The notes below the pieces were generated by a model, which was given only the letters and a program-made list of their open reading frames with translations, was not told the origin of the DNA and did not search any database. Below are positions 1 through 8,207 of a DNA stretch of 64,000 nt, one piece after another. Numbering within the stretch: the first letter of the stretch is position 1; the number at the start of each line of letters is the position of its first letter. A program made the translations under genes and the position numbers. Source of the stretch: a virus; IMG/VR virus record IMGVR_UViG_3300029258_002338, positions 1 through 64,000 of that record; one strand, written 5' to 3'.

Positions 1-422
1 AAGCGGCCGTCCTCGGTCTCCGCGTAGTCGTAGGACTCCACGCTCACCTCGTCGTCCGCGGTGCCGAGCTTGCCATCCGGCCCGGCCTCCACGGTGGTTT
101 TCGTGGTGCCGATCTTGACCTGGACTTTCGGCGGGGCTTCGGGGGCGGAAGCCGCCACGGATGCACCCCCCGCCGAGGCTCCATCACCGACCTCAGCCGG
201 CCCCACTTCAACGAGGCTGACGGAGATCTGCCCTGCCAGAAAGGGCAGGTAGTCCAGGGGCGAGAGGACGATGCGCTTGCCGACCTTGACCCCGTCGCGG
301 GTCAGGGCCCACTTGCCCTTCCCGAGGGCCTTGTCGAGCTTGGCCTCGAGCTTCTTCCAGCGCCGGGGGCTCGTCCCGGCACGCCGTAGGGCCTGCATGA
401 GTGCGTTTCTTCCGCCGCCCAT
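1..422 (-). CDS. Virion-module protein, cut by window edge
   Basis: The gene starts with ATG at 422 and runs off the left edge, so only about 140 N-terminal residues are visible. The first 55 residues are basic and helical, then comes a hydrophobic stretch, an Ala/Gly/Ser-rich linker, and the motif PDGKLGTADDE, which resembles the DGxxGTxDDE calcium-binding type repeats of exported bacterial proteins. The start overlaps the stop of the upstream gene (ATGA), which implies translational coupling in the leftward module. I do not recognise the family; an extracellular or virion-surface role is an inference from the calcium-type motif and the neighbours. Confidence 0.7.
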   Translation of the reverse strand, partial: MGGGRNALMQALRRAGTSPRRWKKLEAKLDKALGKGKWALTRDGVKVGKRIVLSPLDYLPFLAGQISVSLVEVGPAEVGDGASAGGASVAASAPEAPPKVQVKIGTTKTTVEAGPDGKLGTADDEVSVESYDYAETEDGR

Positions 423-715
423 CAGAAACTCTCCTTGACCGGCTGGCGCGACATGACGTCGGTGTAGATCTCGCCCTGCCGCTCCCAGTAGGACTTCATG
501 AAGTTGGCGTTGTGGTCGCCCCGGGAGGCGAGGTAGCCGATCTCGTCCTCGGAGCCTCCCTCCGCGGCCATCTCGCGGGACTTGAGATCCTTGTAGAGGT
601 AGTACCCGCCGACGGCTCCTCCGACGGCTAGCACGAGGCCTCCGATGATGTAGGCGGCCTTGCTGCCGCCCGACTCCGCTTCGACTTGCTGTCCCAGCAT
701 GATGACCTTCCCCAT
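422..715 (-). CDS. Small single-pass membrane protein
   Basis: 97 residues with a GGGAGAGG ribosome binding site. A Gly/Ala/Val-rich membrane segment lies at about residues 20-42, followed by a charged, soluble C-terminal half. The N-terminus MGKVIMLG closely resembles the start of another protein of the same module (14346-14813, MAGKVIMLS), so the two may share a targeting or processing signal. It is the first gene after a 146-nt promoter region and is coupled to the next gene leftward. A virion membrane protein is likely from context; no family recognised. Confidence 0.7.
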   Translation of the reverse strand: MGKVIMLGQQVEAESGGSKAAYIIGGLVLAVGGAVGGYYLYKDLKSREMAAEGGSEDEIGYLASRGDHNANFMKSYWERQGEIYTDVMSRQPVKESF

Positions 716-773
716 CGTTGCCTCTCCCTGCCAGGCAGGTTTCCTTACCTACACCCCTCCCCTGGCGGCTTCC

Positions 774-802
774 AGGCTACCAGAAGAGGTGTCCTTCGTC
801 AA
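774..802 (-). promoter_or_regulatory. Sigma70-type promoter for the leftmost genes
   Basis: On the minus strand TTGACG (802-797) is followed after 17 nt by TAGCCT (779-774). It lies upstream of the gene starting at 715, in the only sizeable gap at this end of the module. Confidence 0.5.
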
Positions 803-803
803 T

Positions 804-827
804 AGACGATCGTCTTATAGATCGTCT
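804..827. promoter_or_regulatory. Palindrome AGACGATCGTCT plus half site; plus-strand terminator shape
   Basis: A perfect 12-bp palindrome (804-815) abuts the -35 box of the leftward promoter, and a second half site GATCGTCT lies at 820-827. Read on the plus strand the same bases form a stem AGACGAT/ATCGTCT followed by six T, the shape of an intrinsic terminator. It may be an operator, a terminator that blocks antisense transcripts, or both. Confidence 0.45.
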
Positions 828-860
828 TTTTTACTTCCTCCCCTTGCTCGGCGACGCCAT

Positions 861-1571
861 CTAGGCAATTCCCCACACCTCGCCCCACCGGAAGTGAGGC
901 GGAGGATCCCACGAGTGCAGCGGGTAGCTGCGCCCCTTGGGGTCGATGTCCGAGTGCCCTAGAACGTGGTTCCGATCCAGGGGGATGTTCAGCCGGCGGC
1001 TCAGGTCGCGCAGGAGCCGCTTGAGGTTCTCGTAGGTCGCCCTGGAGAACTCCTGCCCCTCGGGCACGGCGACCAGCTCGATGCCGATGCAGCGGTTGCC
1101 TCCGACGCCTCCGGGCAACAGGTCGCGGGGGTTGACCTTGCCCGGCCAGCGATTCGCCCACCACTCGTAGTCCCGCGGCGTCGCGCCGGAGGCGTAGTAG
1201 GAGAGCCGCTCCTGGCGGTGCTCCCCCAGGCCGGCGTGCCACGCCTTGTGCGTCTCGGGGGTCACCTGGTAGATGCCCGTCTCCCCGACGACGTAGTGGG
1301 GGGAGAAGTCGATGACGGAGCCGTAGATGTGGAGGGCCGCCACGTCGGGGTGGACTCCCCACTCGTCGGCTCGATCCAGCACCCCGCTCCCGGTGTGGTG
1401 CAGGATGATGCAGCGCGGCGTCTCGGGCATCCGGTCGAGCTTCCCCTCGGAGAACGACTTCCCCGGTGCCCACTTGGTCAAGCTGTTCCGTCCGCCACGC
1501 ATCTTCGGCGTCCACGCGAGCCAGGCCACGGCGGCAACACACGCCCCGCCGGCGATCCAGGCCCACTTCAT
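861..1571 (-). CDS. Membrane-anchored N-acetylmuramoyl-L-alanine amidase (Amidase_2)
   Basis: Predicted to hydrolyse the amide bond between N-acetylmuramic acid and L-alanine in peptidoglycan. The 236-residue protein begins with a membrane segment (residues 2-20), then an Amidase_2 domain with the zinc-ligand motif ILHHTG (about 56-61), AWHAG (110-114) and the C-terminal GHSDIDPKGRSYP, which holds the third zinc ligand and the usual acidic and basic active-site residues. The start at 1571 is chosen for its AGGAGG site; a longer frame has none. It overlaps no gene but abuts the next upstream one. Location in the structural module and a membrane anchor instead of a signal peptide fit a virion-bound entry lysin better than a free endolysin; that last step is inference. 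Confidence 0.88.
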   Translation of the reverse strand: MKWAWIAGGACVAAVAWLAWTPKMRGGRNSLTKWAPGKSFSEGKLDRMPETPRCIILHHTGSGVLDRADEWGVHPDVAALHIYGSVIDFSPHYVVGETGIYQVTPETHKAWHAGLGEHRQERLSYYASGATPRDYEWWANRWPGKVNPRDLLPGGVGGNRCIGIELVAVPEGQEFSRATYENLKRLLRDLSRRLNIPLDRNHVLGHSDIDPKGRSYPLHSWDPPPHFRWGEVWGIA

Positions 1572-1573
1572 CC

Positions 1574-1954
1574 CTACCTCCTGGGCCCCTGGAGGGTCGC
1601 CCAGAGCAAGAGCCCAGCCGCCCCCAAGGCGAGCCCGCCACCGATCCACAGCATCAACGACGAGGGCTCCCAGAGCCAGTAGTCGAAGAAGACCTCGTCC
1701 CCCGTGTCCCGCGTCAGGGTGATGAGGACCTTGCCCGATGCTGACGATGCCGCCGACAGCTCGTAGCCCTCGGACATCTTGGCCCGCAGCTCGTCGATCC
1801 AGGGCAGCACGTCGGTCTCGATCTCGACCGACTGCTCCGGGTTGACGAACACCATCTTGCCGTCGCGAAGCTCGTCGGCCAGCTCCACCGGGTAGAACGG
1901 ATCGGCCTGGGTCAACATCCCAGCCTTGTAGCCGTCGATCACCTTCCAGCCCAT
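1574..1954 (-). CDS. Structural-module protein with C-terminal membrane anchor
   Basis: 126 residues starting at 1954 behind GAGGAGG; a much longer open frame upstream in this phase is only a shadow of the 1939-2913 gene. The soluble N-terminal 95 residues are mixed alpha/beta and acidic; a clear membrane segment lies at about residues 98-119, ending in basic residues. Tail-anchored topology is repeated in several neighbours. Its start lies 16 nt inside the end of the upstream gene. No family recognised. Confidence 0.68.
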   Translation of the reverse strand: MGWKVIDGYKAGMLTQADPFYPVELADELRDGKMVFVNPEQSVEIETDVLPWIDELRAKMSEGYELSAASSASGKVLITLTRDTGDEVFFDYWLWEPSSLMLWIGGGLALGAAGLLLWATLQGPRR

Positions 1955-2913
1955 GCGTCCGCCTCCTCGGGCCGGAGGCCCGTGTAGATCCTGTATCCGA
2001 GGTAGGCCGCCGCCAGCGGCAGGCCCACGTACAGCACGCCCTTGATGGCGTAGTCCCCCCACTTGGTGAGCTTCGCGAAGAACTCGGCGAGGGTCTGCGC
2101 CGTCTCGGCCATGGTGGCCACGGCGTCCCCGATGGCGCCGGTCACGCCCTCGCCCGCCCGCGCCATGCGCTCGGTGAAGGTCCCCAGCTCGTTCTCGACG
2201 TCGGGCGCGCGCTTGGCCGTCACGGTGGAGGCCCAGGCCGCGTCGCCGATCTGGGCGATGCTGGCGGGCGCGTCGCCGGTCTTGACGACGCACGCGATCG
2301 TGCGCACGCCGACCTGGCGGAAGCCCGCGCCCCCGGGGTAGAGGCTGAACCCCGCCTTGGCGAGCCGGGACTCGAGCGTCTCTCGCGTGGGAGCGGAGCC
2401 CGAGAACCCGAGCAGCACGAGGTTCCACGAATCGGCGGGGAGGAACGTGCTGGGTGGCAGCCATATGGGCCTGGTGCGCGTGAACTCCTCGGCGTAGAGC
2501 CGATCCAGCTCGTCGCCCGAGTCCTCGCCGGCGACGGAGGCGGCTCCGCCCCACAGGACCATCGCCCGGCCTCCCGTCGAGGCCCAGGTGCCCATGCGCG
2601 AGACAGGCGCCACGGGCTTCATCCAGGCCTTCATGACGATGCACTTGCCCGAAGGCCTCGCCGCCTCCCAGTTGCAGTCGAAGGAGGTTCGGGGGATCGT
2701 GGTCGAGGAGGCCCACATGAGCACGCCGGCCTCGCGCAGGAGGGCCGCCACGGCGTCAGCCGCGGGGCGAGGCGGCAGGTGACCGACCAGGGCGAGCGGG
2801 AGCATCACGAAGGACTGCCGCCAGACGCCAGCCGGGGCGATCTCGTTCTCGGCGAGCACGCTCGCGCCGAGGTTCTCCTGCTCGAACTTCTCCCAGGAGA
2901 CGGGACGGGTCAT
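1939..2913 (-). CDS. Tail-anchored virion-module protein
   Basis: 324 residues. The first 210 residues are soluble and Trp/Pro-containing, followed by a helical region (about 225-285) and a membrane segment at about 288-308. Start ATG overlaps the stop of the SGNH hydrolase gene (ATGA). No enzyme motif is visible. With its neighbours it forms a run of five consecutive membrane-anchored proteins, consistent with components of a virion membrane or an injection device. No family recognised. Confidence 0.68.
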   Translation of the reverse strand: MTRPVSWEKFEQENLGASVLAENEIAPAGVWRQSFVMLPLALVGHLPPRPAADAVAALLREAGVLMWASSTTIPRTSFDCNWEAARPSGKCIVMKAWMKPVAPVSRMGTWASTGGRAMVLWGGAASVAGEDSGDELDRLYAEEFTRTRPIWLPPSTFLPADSWNLVLLGFSGSAPTRETLESRLAKAGFSLYPGGAGFRQVGVRTIACVVKTGDAPASIAQIGDAAWASTVTAKRAPDVENELGTFTERMARAGEGVTGAIGDAVATMAETAQTLAEFFAKLTKWGDYAIKGVLYVGLPLAAAYLGYRIYTGLRPEEADAWAGR

Positions 2914-3527
2914 GCGAAGGCCTTCCGGTGGATGAGGTAACCCAGCATCCGCTGGCCCTCGGAGTTCATGTGGAGGCCGTCACCGGAGTCGTACTCGGGG
3001 GCCAGGTCTCCGGCTCCCCCGAGCCAGGACGTGTCGGTGAAGCTGTCGACGGGGGCGTGGAAGGCGAGCCAGTCGTTGACCTCCTGGGTCTGCTGGTAGT
3101 AGTCCCTCCCGCGGACGTGTCGCCCCCAGGGCGTGAGCCCGACGCCGTGGACGCGGACCCCTCTGGCGCGAGCCTTCGTGAAGATCTCCTCCAGGTTGTC
3201 GGTGACGCGCTGGACCCCCCGCCCGCTGGCGAGGTCGTTGACGCCGGCGAGCACGACCAGATCGGTCGGCGCCCAGGCGAGCGCGTCGTCCAGGCGATCG
3301 GCGATGTATCCGCTCCCCTTGCCCTCGTAGCCGAAGCACCGGACCGTGCTCCCGACGGGGAGGAGGCGCTGAAGCTCGGCGCAGTAGCCGCCGTGAGCGG
3401 TCAGGCTGTCCCCCAGACAGGAGACCCGGCGGGGAGCCTGCACGCGAGCCCGCGAGGCCTTGATGGCCAGCAGGATCACGATCGCGGCGAGCGCCGTCCC
3501 GCCGAGGAACTTGAGGTTCACGTCCAC
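2910..3527 (-). CDS. Membrane-anchored SGNH/GDSL hydrolase
   Basis: 205 residues with an N-terminal membrane segment (about 6-24) and an SGNH hydrolase fold. Block I is CLGDSLTAHG with the nucleophile near Ser41; GVNDLASG matches the Gly-Asn blocks (Asn as the N of SGNH); DGLHMNSEG holds the C-terminal Asp-His pair. Such enzymes are esterases or lipases, and some deacetylate polysaccharide or peptidoglycan. In a phage structural module the target could be O-acetyl groups on cell wall or capsule, which would pair well with the amidase two genes away. Substrate is not visible from sequence. Confidence 0.85.
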   Translation of the reverse strand: MDVNLKFLGGTALAAIVILLAIKASRARVQAPRRVSCLGDSLTAHGGYCAELQRLLPVGSTVRCFGYEGKGSGYIADRLDDALAWAPTDLVVLAGVNDLASGRGVQRVTDNLEEIFTKARARGVRVHGVGLTPWGRHVRGRDYYQQTQEVNDWLAFHAPVDSFTDTSWLGGAGDLAPEYDSGDGLHMNSEGQRMLGYLIHRKAFA

Positions 3528-3530
3528 CGC

Positions 3531-3800
3531 TTACCTCACCCGAGGAAGCCTACAGAGCGGCCTCACATCCTCTGGACGCAGGACTACCCTGTTGCGGAAG
3601 TCACTGCCGCAATTGATCTCCAACTCAGGGCTCGACACCCACCGTGTCTTGGACTTGAGCATCTGCGCGTAAGTTTCGAGGGCCTCACGCAGACCACGAG
3701 AGGTGCATTTGAAGGACCGACTCGCGATCCTTCCATACCCCAGCTCGTTCACCGGGTACTTCGTAGCCAGTATATCTATACTGCATGATTTGTCGTCCAT
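3531..3800 (-). CDS. Hypothetical protein
   Basis: 89 residues, basic toward the C-terminus, with two cysteines in the second half and no membrane segment. It sits between the SGNH hydrolase gene (3-nt gap) and the next upstream gene (4-nt gap), so it is part of the same transcript. Base composition is lower in GC than its neighbours, which may mark recent acquisition or weak selection. No family recognised. Confidence 0.5.
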   Translation of the reverse strand: MDDKSCSIDILATKYPVNELGYGRIASRSFKCTSRGLREALETYAQMLKSKTRWVSSPELEINCGSDFRNRVVLRPEDVRPLCRLPRVR

Positions 3801-3804
3801 CGGC

Positions 3805-4179
3805 TTACCTCTGCCTCCAGCTTCCCGGCTCCGGCCAGGCGGTGCGCGGCCCCGAGGGTCCGACGCGGCGCGATCCGCGCTCGTCCTCGCCGCGTTCGAC
3901 GCCGGCCTGCTGGCGAGCGAGCCAGATCTCCTCGTCGGCGTCCAGGTAGAGTCGGTAGGTGTGCTTGAAGCGCCGCATCATGGCCGCGGTGCAGCCGCGC
4001 TCTTGCAGCTCCCGCATCGTCTCCTCGTTGCGGCGGAGAGCCATGCGAACCCTCTTCTGGCAGTACCGAGAGCAGTAGGGACCTCGGCGCATCGCGCGGA
4101 GGTCGTCGTCGAGCTGCCGGATCTCCTGATTCAGCGCCTTGTAGCACGACTTCTTGCTGCGTCCTTCGACTCGTGGCAT
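3805..4179 (-). CDS. Basic helical hypothetical protein
   Basis: 124 residues, very rich in Arg, Lys, Glu and predicted helical, with a YCSRYCQKR cysteine pair at about residues 36-40. The C-terminal 25 residues are low-complexity. A nucleic-acid-binding or scaffold role is possible but unproven. The start overlap with the neighbouring stop at 4179 supports the frame. Confidence 0.5.
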   Translation of the reverse strand: MPRVEGRSKKSCYKALNQEIRQLDDDLRAMRRGPYCSRYCQKRVRMALRRNEETMRELQERGCTAAMMRRFKHTYRLYLDADEEIWLARQQAGVERGEDERGSRRVGPSGPRTAWPEPGSWRQR

Positions 4180-4457
4180 CAGGCTCCTCCTCTACTCCTC
4201 AACCAGCTCCCGAACACGTAGCCCAGGAGTCCCACGCCGATGTCGGCAACGGCGTTCAGCTCACTCTCAGGGGCGCTGGTGCCGAAGACGCCGCGACGGA
4301 AGCGTTCGTCTTTGCCGTTCTCGATGACCTCGTACAGGACCGCTGCGACGCCGTAGATCCATGGGTTGAGCCCCACGGCCCCAGCCGCCACGCCAACCCC
4401 CGCGTGAATCATGGTCCACGGGAAGTCGAACGCCGCTTTGTCCACTTCGCCGATCAT
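4179..4457 (-). CDS. Small integral membrane protein (DUF2585/VanZ-like look)
   Basis: 92 residues with hydrophobic segments at about 16-32, 34-46 and 68-85. The segment YEVIENGKDERF followed by a small-residue membrane helix recalls the WE-x-x-EN pattern of DUF2585/VanZ-like membrane proteins; the match is by eye and partial. It could equally be a holin-like or virion membrane protein. ATGA overlap with the downstream gene. Confidence 0.55.
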   Translation of the reverse strand: MIGEVDKAAFDFPWTMIHAGVGVAAGAVGLNPWIYGVAAVLYEVIENGKDERFRRGVFGTSAPESELNAVADIGVGLLGYVFGSWLRSRGGA

Positions 4458-4464
4458 CTACTCC

Positions 4465-4917
4465 TCAAACCCCTCCGTCCTTGGGCTCGTCCTTCTTCTC
4501 TCCCTCGACCGCCTCGAGCTTCTTCTCGAGCCGCTCGAGCATCTTGGGCACCTCGGCGGTGGCCTCGAGCGTCGTCTCAGCCTTCTTCATCACCTCGGCC
4601 GCCTTCTCGGCGTCTCCGCCGGAGGTGATGTAGACCGCGCCGCCGAGCAGCAGCACGAGCAGCATCGGCCCGAACTGGAGGAACAGCTGCCACCTCTTGG
4701 ATCCGTTCGTCGGGGGCGGGGCGATGCTCCTGCCGTTCTTCTCGGCCGTCTTCTTCAAGACGTCCACGTCGGTCCGCAGCTCGCCGACCTTGTCGCCCAG
4801 CTTCTCGATCTTGTTCCCGTGATCCTCCTGGGTGTCGCGGATGGCGTCCACGCCGCCCTTGATCTCGCCCAGGGCGCGGTTCAGCTCGCTGATCACCTTG
4901 ACCGTCTCGTCGCTCAT
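4465..4917 (-). CDS. Coiled-coil single-pass membrane protein
   Basis: 150 residues: an N-terminal heptad-rich helix (about 5-60), a short Pro-rich linker, a Leu-rich membrane segment (about 77-96), then a second charged helix with repeated Leu-Glu-Lys. Such proteins often act as trimeric stalks or spanins; there is no lipobox, so a spanin is not supported. It directly follows the lectin-like spike candidate (ATGA overlap) and could anchor it. Confidence 0.65.
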   Translation of the reverse strand: MSDETVKVISELNRALGEIKGGVDAIRDTQEDHGNKIEKLGDKVGELRTDVDVLKKTAEKNGRSIAPPPTNGSKRWQLFLQFGPMLLVLLLGGAVYITSGGDAEKAAEVMKKAETTLEATAEVPKMLERLEKKLEAVEGEKKDEPKDGGV

Positions 4918-6215
4918 GGCGTCACCCTCTTCCAGCTGTCAGATGCGGTGAGGTCGCTGCGGACCAGACTGTTGTTCTCGGCCAGCTCCATGTAGGCCAC
5001 TGGCGCCTGCGTGTGAGTGTTGTCGAGCACGGTGCCCTGGGAGACGCCGTTCAAGAACACCTCCCAGTTGCCGGCCGCATCACGAGTCACGCGCCACTTG
5101 TGGTAGACGTTCGGGTTGGGGTTGTTGCCGTTCAAGATCACGGTGGGCGCTCCACCGACGGTCACCTGCAAGCCCCAATTGCCCACAGCGTCCTCCGCAA
5201 GGAGATAGTCGTTCTGGACCGGGAAGTTGAGGTCACTGAGGAAGTAGTGGGCGTTGCCGCCCGCCGCGCCGAAGTCGATGCGCCAGGTGAACTCCCACTC
5301 GCCGTAGGCGGCGGCGGTCAGATCCTCGGTCGTGATCGGGCCGTAGAGGAGCTGGAGTGGGACGGTGTCCTCGCTCCGGTACACCTTGACGATCTTCCCG
5401 TTGTAGTTGTCCTCTTCGATGGAGCAGCGCCCTTGCGCGATGTAGAACGGCACCATGACGCCGAACCCGAGCGCGGGGAAGATGCTGGGATCCTCGTTGA
5501 CCTGCCAGTCGAGGTGCGCTCCCCTGCCTGTGCAGATGCAGTACTGCTTCCTGGGCCACGTCGCCGCGCTGAGTGCGGCGTGGAGCTGCGCGACCTCGAC
5601 ATCAGGCAGCAGCTCGGACACCACCACCGCGGCCTTGAGCGGGTTCTGGCTCTGCCGGAAGCCGCCGTCCACGTTGCCGAAGACGAACGGGATCGGCGTG
5701 CCCGGGTTCAGGATGCCGGTGGGTGCCAACGCGCCCAGATTGATCCCGTCCTTGTAGATGGCGGTTGGGTTGTTGCTGTTGAACTTCGCGGCGATGCTCT
5801 TGCAGCCGCGGAAGTCGTTGGCGAGCGTGGCCGAGGCCAACCCGTTGAAGTAGATGCCGGTGTCGTTGACGCCCAGCTCGTAGCGCCGCTGGGCGCCGTT
5901 GGTGTACTTGGAGATCGCGGCGTCCGCGCTGGCGAAGGCGTCGGGGGTGCGCCCCCACCGCTTGAAGTCGCCGAGGGCCATCAACACGCCACCGTTGAGC
6001 CGCAACGACGCCTCGGCGTTGGGCTGGAGCTGGACGAAGGTGTTGGGGCGGAAGTCGAGGTAGTCCGTCCGCAGATCGTAGGGGAGCGATCCCCCGGGCT
6101 GCCCCGTCAAGCCGTTCTCGCTCCAGTCGTGCCATGATCCCGAGCGCGCATCCCACCAGAGCCGCAACGTTCCGCGGCGCATCAGCTCGAACAGGAAGTC
6201 GACGGGTCCGGCCAT
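4914..6215 (-). CDS. Lectin-like (concanavalin A-type) surface protein, receptor-binding candidate
   Basis: 433 residues, beta-rich. Two regions look like concanavalin A/LamG-type beta sandwiches: about 10-215 and about 240-433. The second holds the typical run of a strand, a turn, then YHKWRVTRDAAGNWEVFLNG near residue 370, a hallmark of laminin-G-like jelly rolls that cover a sugar or protein ligand. Length, Trp/Asn content and position next to a membrane-anchored coiled coil fit a host-recognition spike. The fold is inferred from patterns; the ligand is unknown. Confidence 0.68.
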   Translation of the reverse strand: MAGPVDFLFELMRRGTLRLWWDARSGSWHDWSENGLTGQPGGSLPYDLRTDYLDFRPNTFVQLQPNAEASLRLNGGVLMALGDFKRWGRTPDAFASADAAISKYTNGAQRRYELGVNDTGIYFNGLASATLANDFRGCKSIAAKFNSNNPTAIYKDGINLGALAPTGILNPGTPIPFVFGNVDGGFRQSQNPLKAAVVVSELLPDVEVAQLHAALSAATWPRKQYCICTGRGAHLDWQVNEDPSIFPALGFGVMVPFYIAQGRCSIEEDNYNGKIVKVYRSEDTVPLQLLYGPITTEDLTAAAYGEWEFTWRIDFGAAGGNAHYFLSDLNFPVQNDYLLAEDAVGNWGLQVTVGGAPTVILNGNNPNPNVYHKWRVTRDAAGNWEVFLNGVSQGTVLDNTHTQAPVAYMELAENNSLVRSDLTASDSWKRVTP

Positions 6216-6751
6216 TACGGAAGCACCTCGTACCAGGTCACCACGACGATGGGCGTCTGGGCGTCATCCGCGTCCAGGTTGGTGACGCGCAGGGCGTACC
6301 GCTCACTCGCGAAGAGGATCCACTCGGGGTACTGCTCCCCGGAGGCGCCAGTCGCGAGCACGAGCTTGCCCCCGGTGGCCGTCCGCGCGAGATCGATCTG
6401 GGTGCCAACTCCAGCGGGTACGCTCCCCACCAGCATCTGAGGTGCGAACTGTGAGTCGGCGCTCAGATCGACACGGCGCTGGCGGTTCTCTGGGGTGAGT
6501 TCTACAAGGCGCGGCGTGTCGTACCTCTCGAGCAGCTCGATCTGGAAGGCCAGCGGGCCGCTGACCTCGATCACGGTGTGGGCATCGACGAGGGCGTTGG
6601 TCAAATCGAGGGTGAAGTCTATGCTCCCACCCGCGGCGAGGTCGGGCTCCTCGAGCAGGTGCCAGACGATCCCCTCGTGGACCTGGAACCGTGAGGTCTC
6701 GGAGATGCTCGCCGCGCCTCCAGCCTTCGGGTCGATGTGGTTGAAGCTCAC
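6215..6751 (-). CDS. Beta-rich virion protein
   Basis: 178 residues, almost wholly alternating hydrophobic/polar strands, with a central pattern LAAGGSIDFTLDL that matches the P/A-x-G-x-hydrophobic strand start seen repeatedly in the larger jelly-roll candidates of this module (6761-13650). It is one base off the start of the spike gene. It could be a minor capsid, penton or cement protein. Confidence 0.6.
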   Translation of the reverse strand: MSFNHIDPKAGGAASISETSRFQVHEGIVWHLLEEPDLAAGGSIDFTLDLTNALVDAHTVIEVSGPLAFQIELLERYDTPRLVELTPENRQRRVDLSADSQFAPQMLVGSVPAGVGTQIDLARTATGGKLVLATGASGEQYPEWILFASERYALRVTNLDADDAQTPIVVVTWYEVLP

Positions 6752-6760
6752 GATGACCTC

Positions 6761-7939
6761 CTAGTACCAGCTCTTGCGGTTGATCCAGAGGTTGACGTTG
6801 TCGTTGCTACCCGACACCCGGTACGCCCGCAGCCGGAGCCAGCGGTTGCTCAGATGCTGGTCGAGGTAGAACATCTTGCTGAAGGCCCCCAGGACGTTGC
6901 TCAAGGGAGCCTGCCCGGAGGTGGCGAAGATCTCGGTGTTCACCGGGGTCCAGTCCGTGGCGGCCAGCGCCCCCGGCGTCACCGTCGGCACGTTGGTTGC
7001 GTAGATGTCCATGGCGATCAGGTCGGGCGTCTCCTCGCCCAGGTGCTCGACGATCACCTGCAAGGAGTGGCTCTCGAAGCCGAACAGGTCGATGTAGTTC
7101 ACGATGGTGCCAGGGGGCGCGGTGAGGGGAACCTCCGCGATCTCACCGATCACGTCCTGGTAGGTGTAGATCGGCGCGATCTCCTCGACGCGGAGGGCCT
7201 GGGCGACCCAGTTGAAACCGGCCAGCACCAGCTCGCCGAAGCGGTTGGTCGTCAGGCCGATCAGATCACCGTTGGCGTCCACTGGGGCGCGCTGGGAGTC
7301 CGTAGCGTAGGCGCCGACGAAGGCCGCCTCCCCGGGCACCGGGTCGTCCTCTGGGCCCGAGTAGGGCGGGTCCACGGGGAGGGGCAGCGGCGAGACGATG
7401 ATGACGTTGAGCGGGTCGGGGACCGCCCCTCCTCCACCACCGGCCGAGGCCGTGCCGACGACGAGCGTCGCGTCGTCCTTGCCGTAGCCCCAGACCTGAA
7501 GCCGCAGCCAGTCGACGTTGCCCACCTCGCTCTGGGAGGTGATCTGCCAGAACATCTTGGACGCCCCGCGGGTCTCGAAGACCCGGTGGGGAGCGTTTCC
7601 GGCTCCGGCGGCCTGGGGGTCGATGGCCACGTTGTAGACCGCGTCGGCGACCCAGCCGCCCGGCCCGAGGTTCGTCCCCGCACCCTCGCGCAGCGTCTTG
7701 TAGTAGCGCCAGGGCCGGACCTGCATCGTGGCCCCGCTGCCCACGGCGGTCGCTGGATCGGCGTAGAAGGCGGCGTGGACGCTGGCCCAGTCCTCGGTGT
7801 CGACGCCGACCTCTTCCTGGCTCGGGATCTTCTCGGACCCCGACAGCGTCTTCGCCTGGTTGGCCAGCTCGAAGTAGCGAGAGTCCGGGCCGATCTGCCC
7901 GTAGCCGTAGACGTTCTGGCGCGGAGGCTTGTTGGTCAT
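6761..7939 (-). CDS. Two-domain beta-sandwich virion protein
   Basis: 392 residues. An internal duplication is visible: ASKMFWQITSQSEVGNVDWL near residue 130 and FSKMFYLDQHLSNRWLRLRA near residue 360 align, each followed by a strand ending in V/N-L-W-I or equivalent. A Gly/Pro-rich linker (about 175-200) separates the two halves. This suggests a tandem beta-sandwich protein, for example a vertex, fibre-base or minor capsid protein. No exact family recognised. Confidence 0.62.
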   Translation of the reverse strand: MTNKPPRQNVYGYGQIGPDSRYFELANQAKTLSGSEKIPSQEEVGVDTEDWASVHAAFYADPATAVGSGATMQVRPWRYYKTLREGAGTNLGPGGWVADAVYNVAIDPQAAGAGNAPHRVFETRGASKMFWQITSQSEVGNVDWLRLQVWGYGKDDATLVVGTASAGGGGGAVPDPLNVIIVSPLPLPVDPPYSGPEDDPVPGEAAFVGAYATDSQRAPVDANGDLIGLTTNRFGELVLAGFNWVAQALRVEEIAPIYTYQDVIGEIAEVPLTAPPGTIVNYIDLFGFESHSLQVIVEHLGEETPDLIAMDIYATNVPTVTPGALAATDWTPVNTEIFATSGQAPLSNVLGAFSKMFYLDQHLSNRWLRLRAYRVSGSNDNVNLWINRKSWY

Positions 7940-7949
7940 CTCGTTCCTC

Positions 7950-8207
7950 TCACTCCTTGACGACCCGCGCGTCCGCGATGCGGATCTCGCGAGGCGGGTT
8001 CTGCTGCTGCTGACGGACCAAGCGCAAGATCCGAAGGTTGCGGCCGATCAGCTTCGCGGGGATGCCGCACGCCGGGCAGAGCGGGATCGTCCATCTGGCG
8101 AATCGGAGGTACAGCCGCACGTCCACGGCGGGCTCCCCGCAGACCTTGCAGGGAGGGTGGGCCGCGTAGGTCGCGTCGCCCTGCACCGCCGTGGCCGCGC
8201 TACTCAT
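7950..8207 (-). CDS. Zinc-ribbon protein
   Basis: 85 residues with two CxxC knuckles, CKVCGEP (about 20-26) and CPACGIP (about 44-50), a classic zinc ribbon, followed by a basic helical tail. Coupled to the gene upstream by ATGA at 8204. It is one of more than twenty small cysteine-knuckle proteins in this window. Function unknown. Confidence 0.65.
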   Translation of the reverse strand: MSSAATAVQGDATYAAHPPCKVCGEPAVDVRLYLRFARWTIPLCPACGIPAKLIGRNLRILRLVRQQQQNPPREIRIADARVVKE

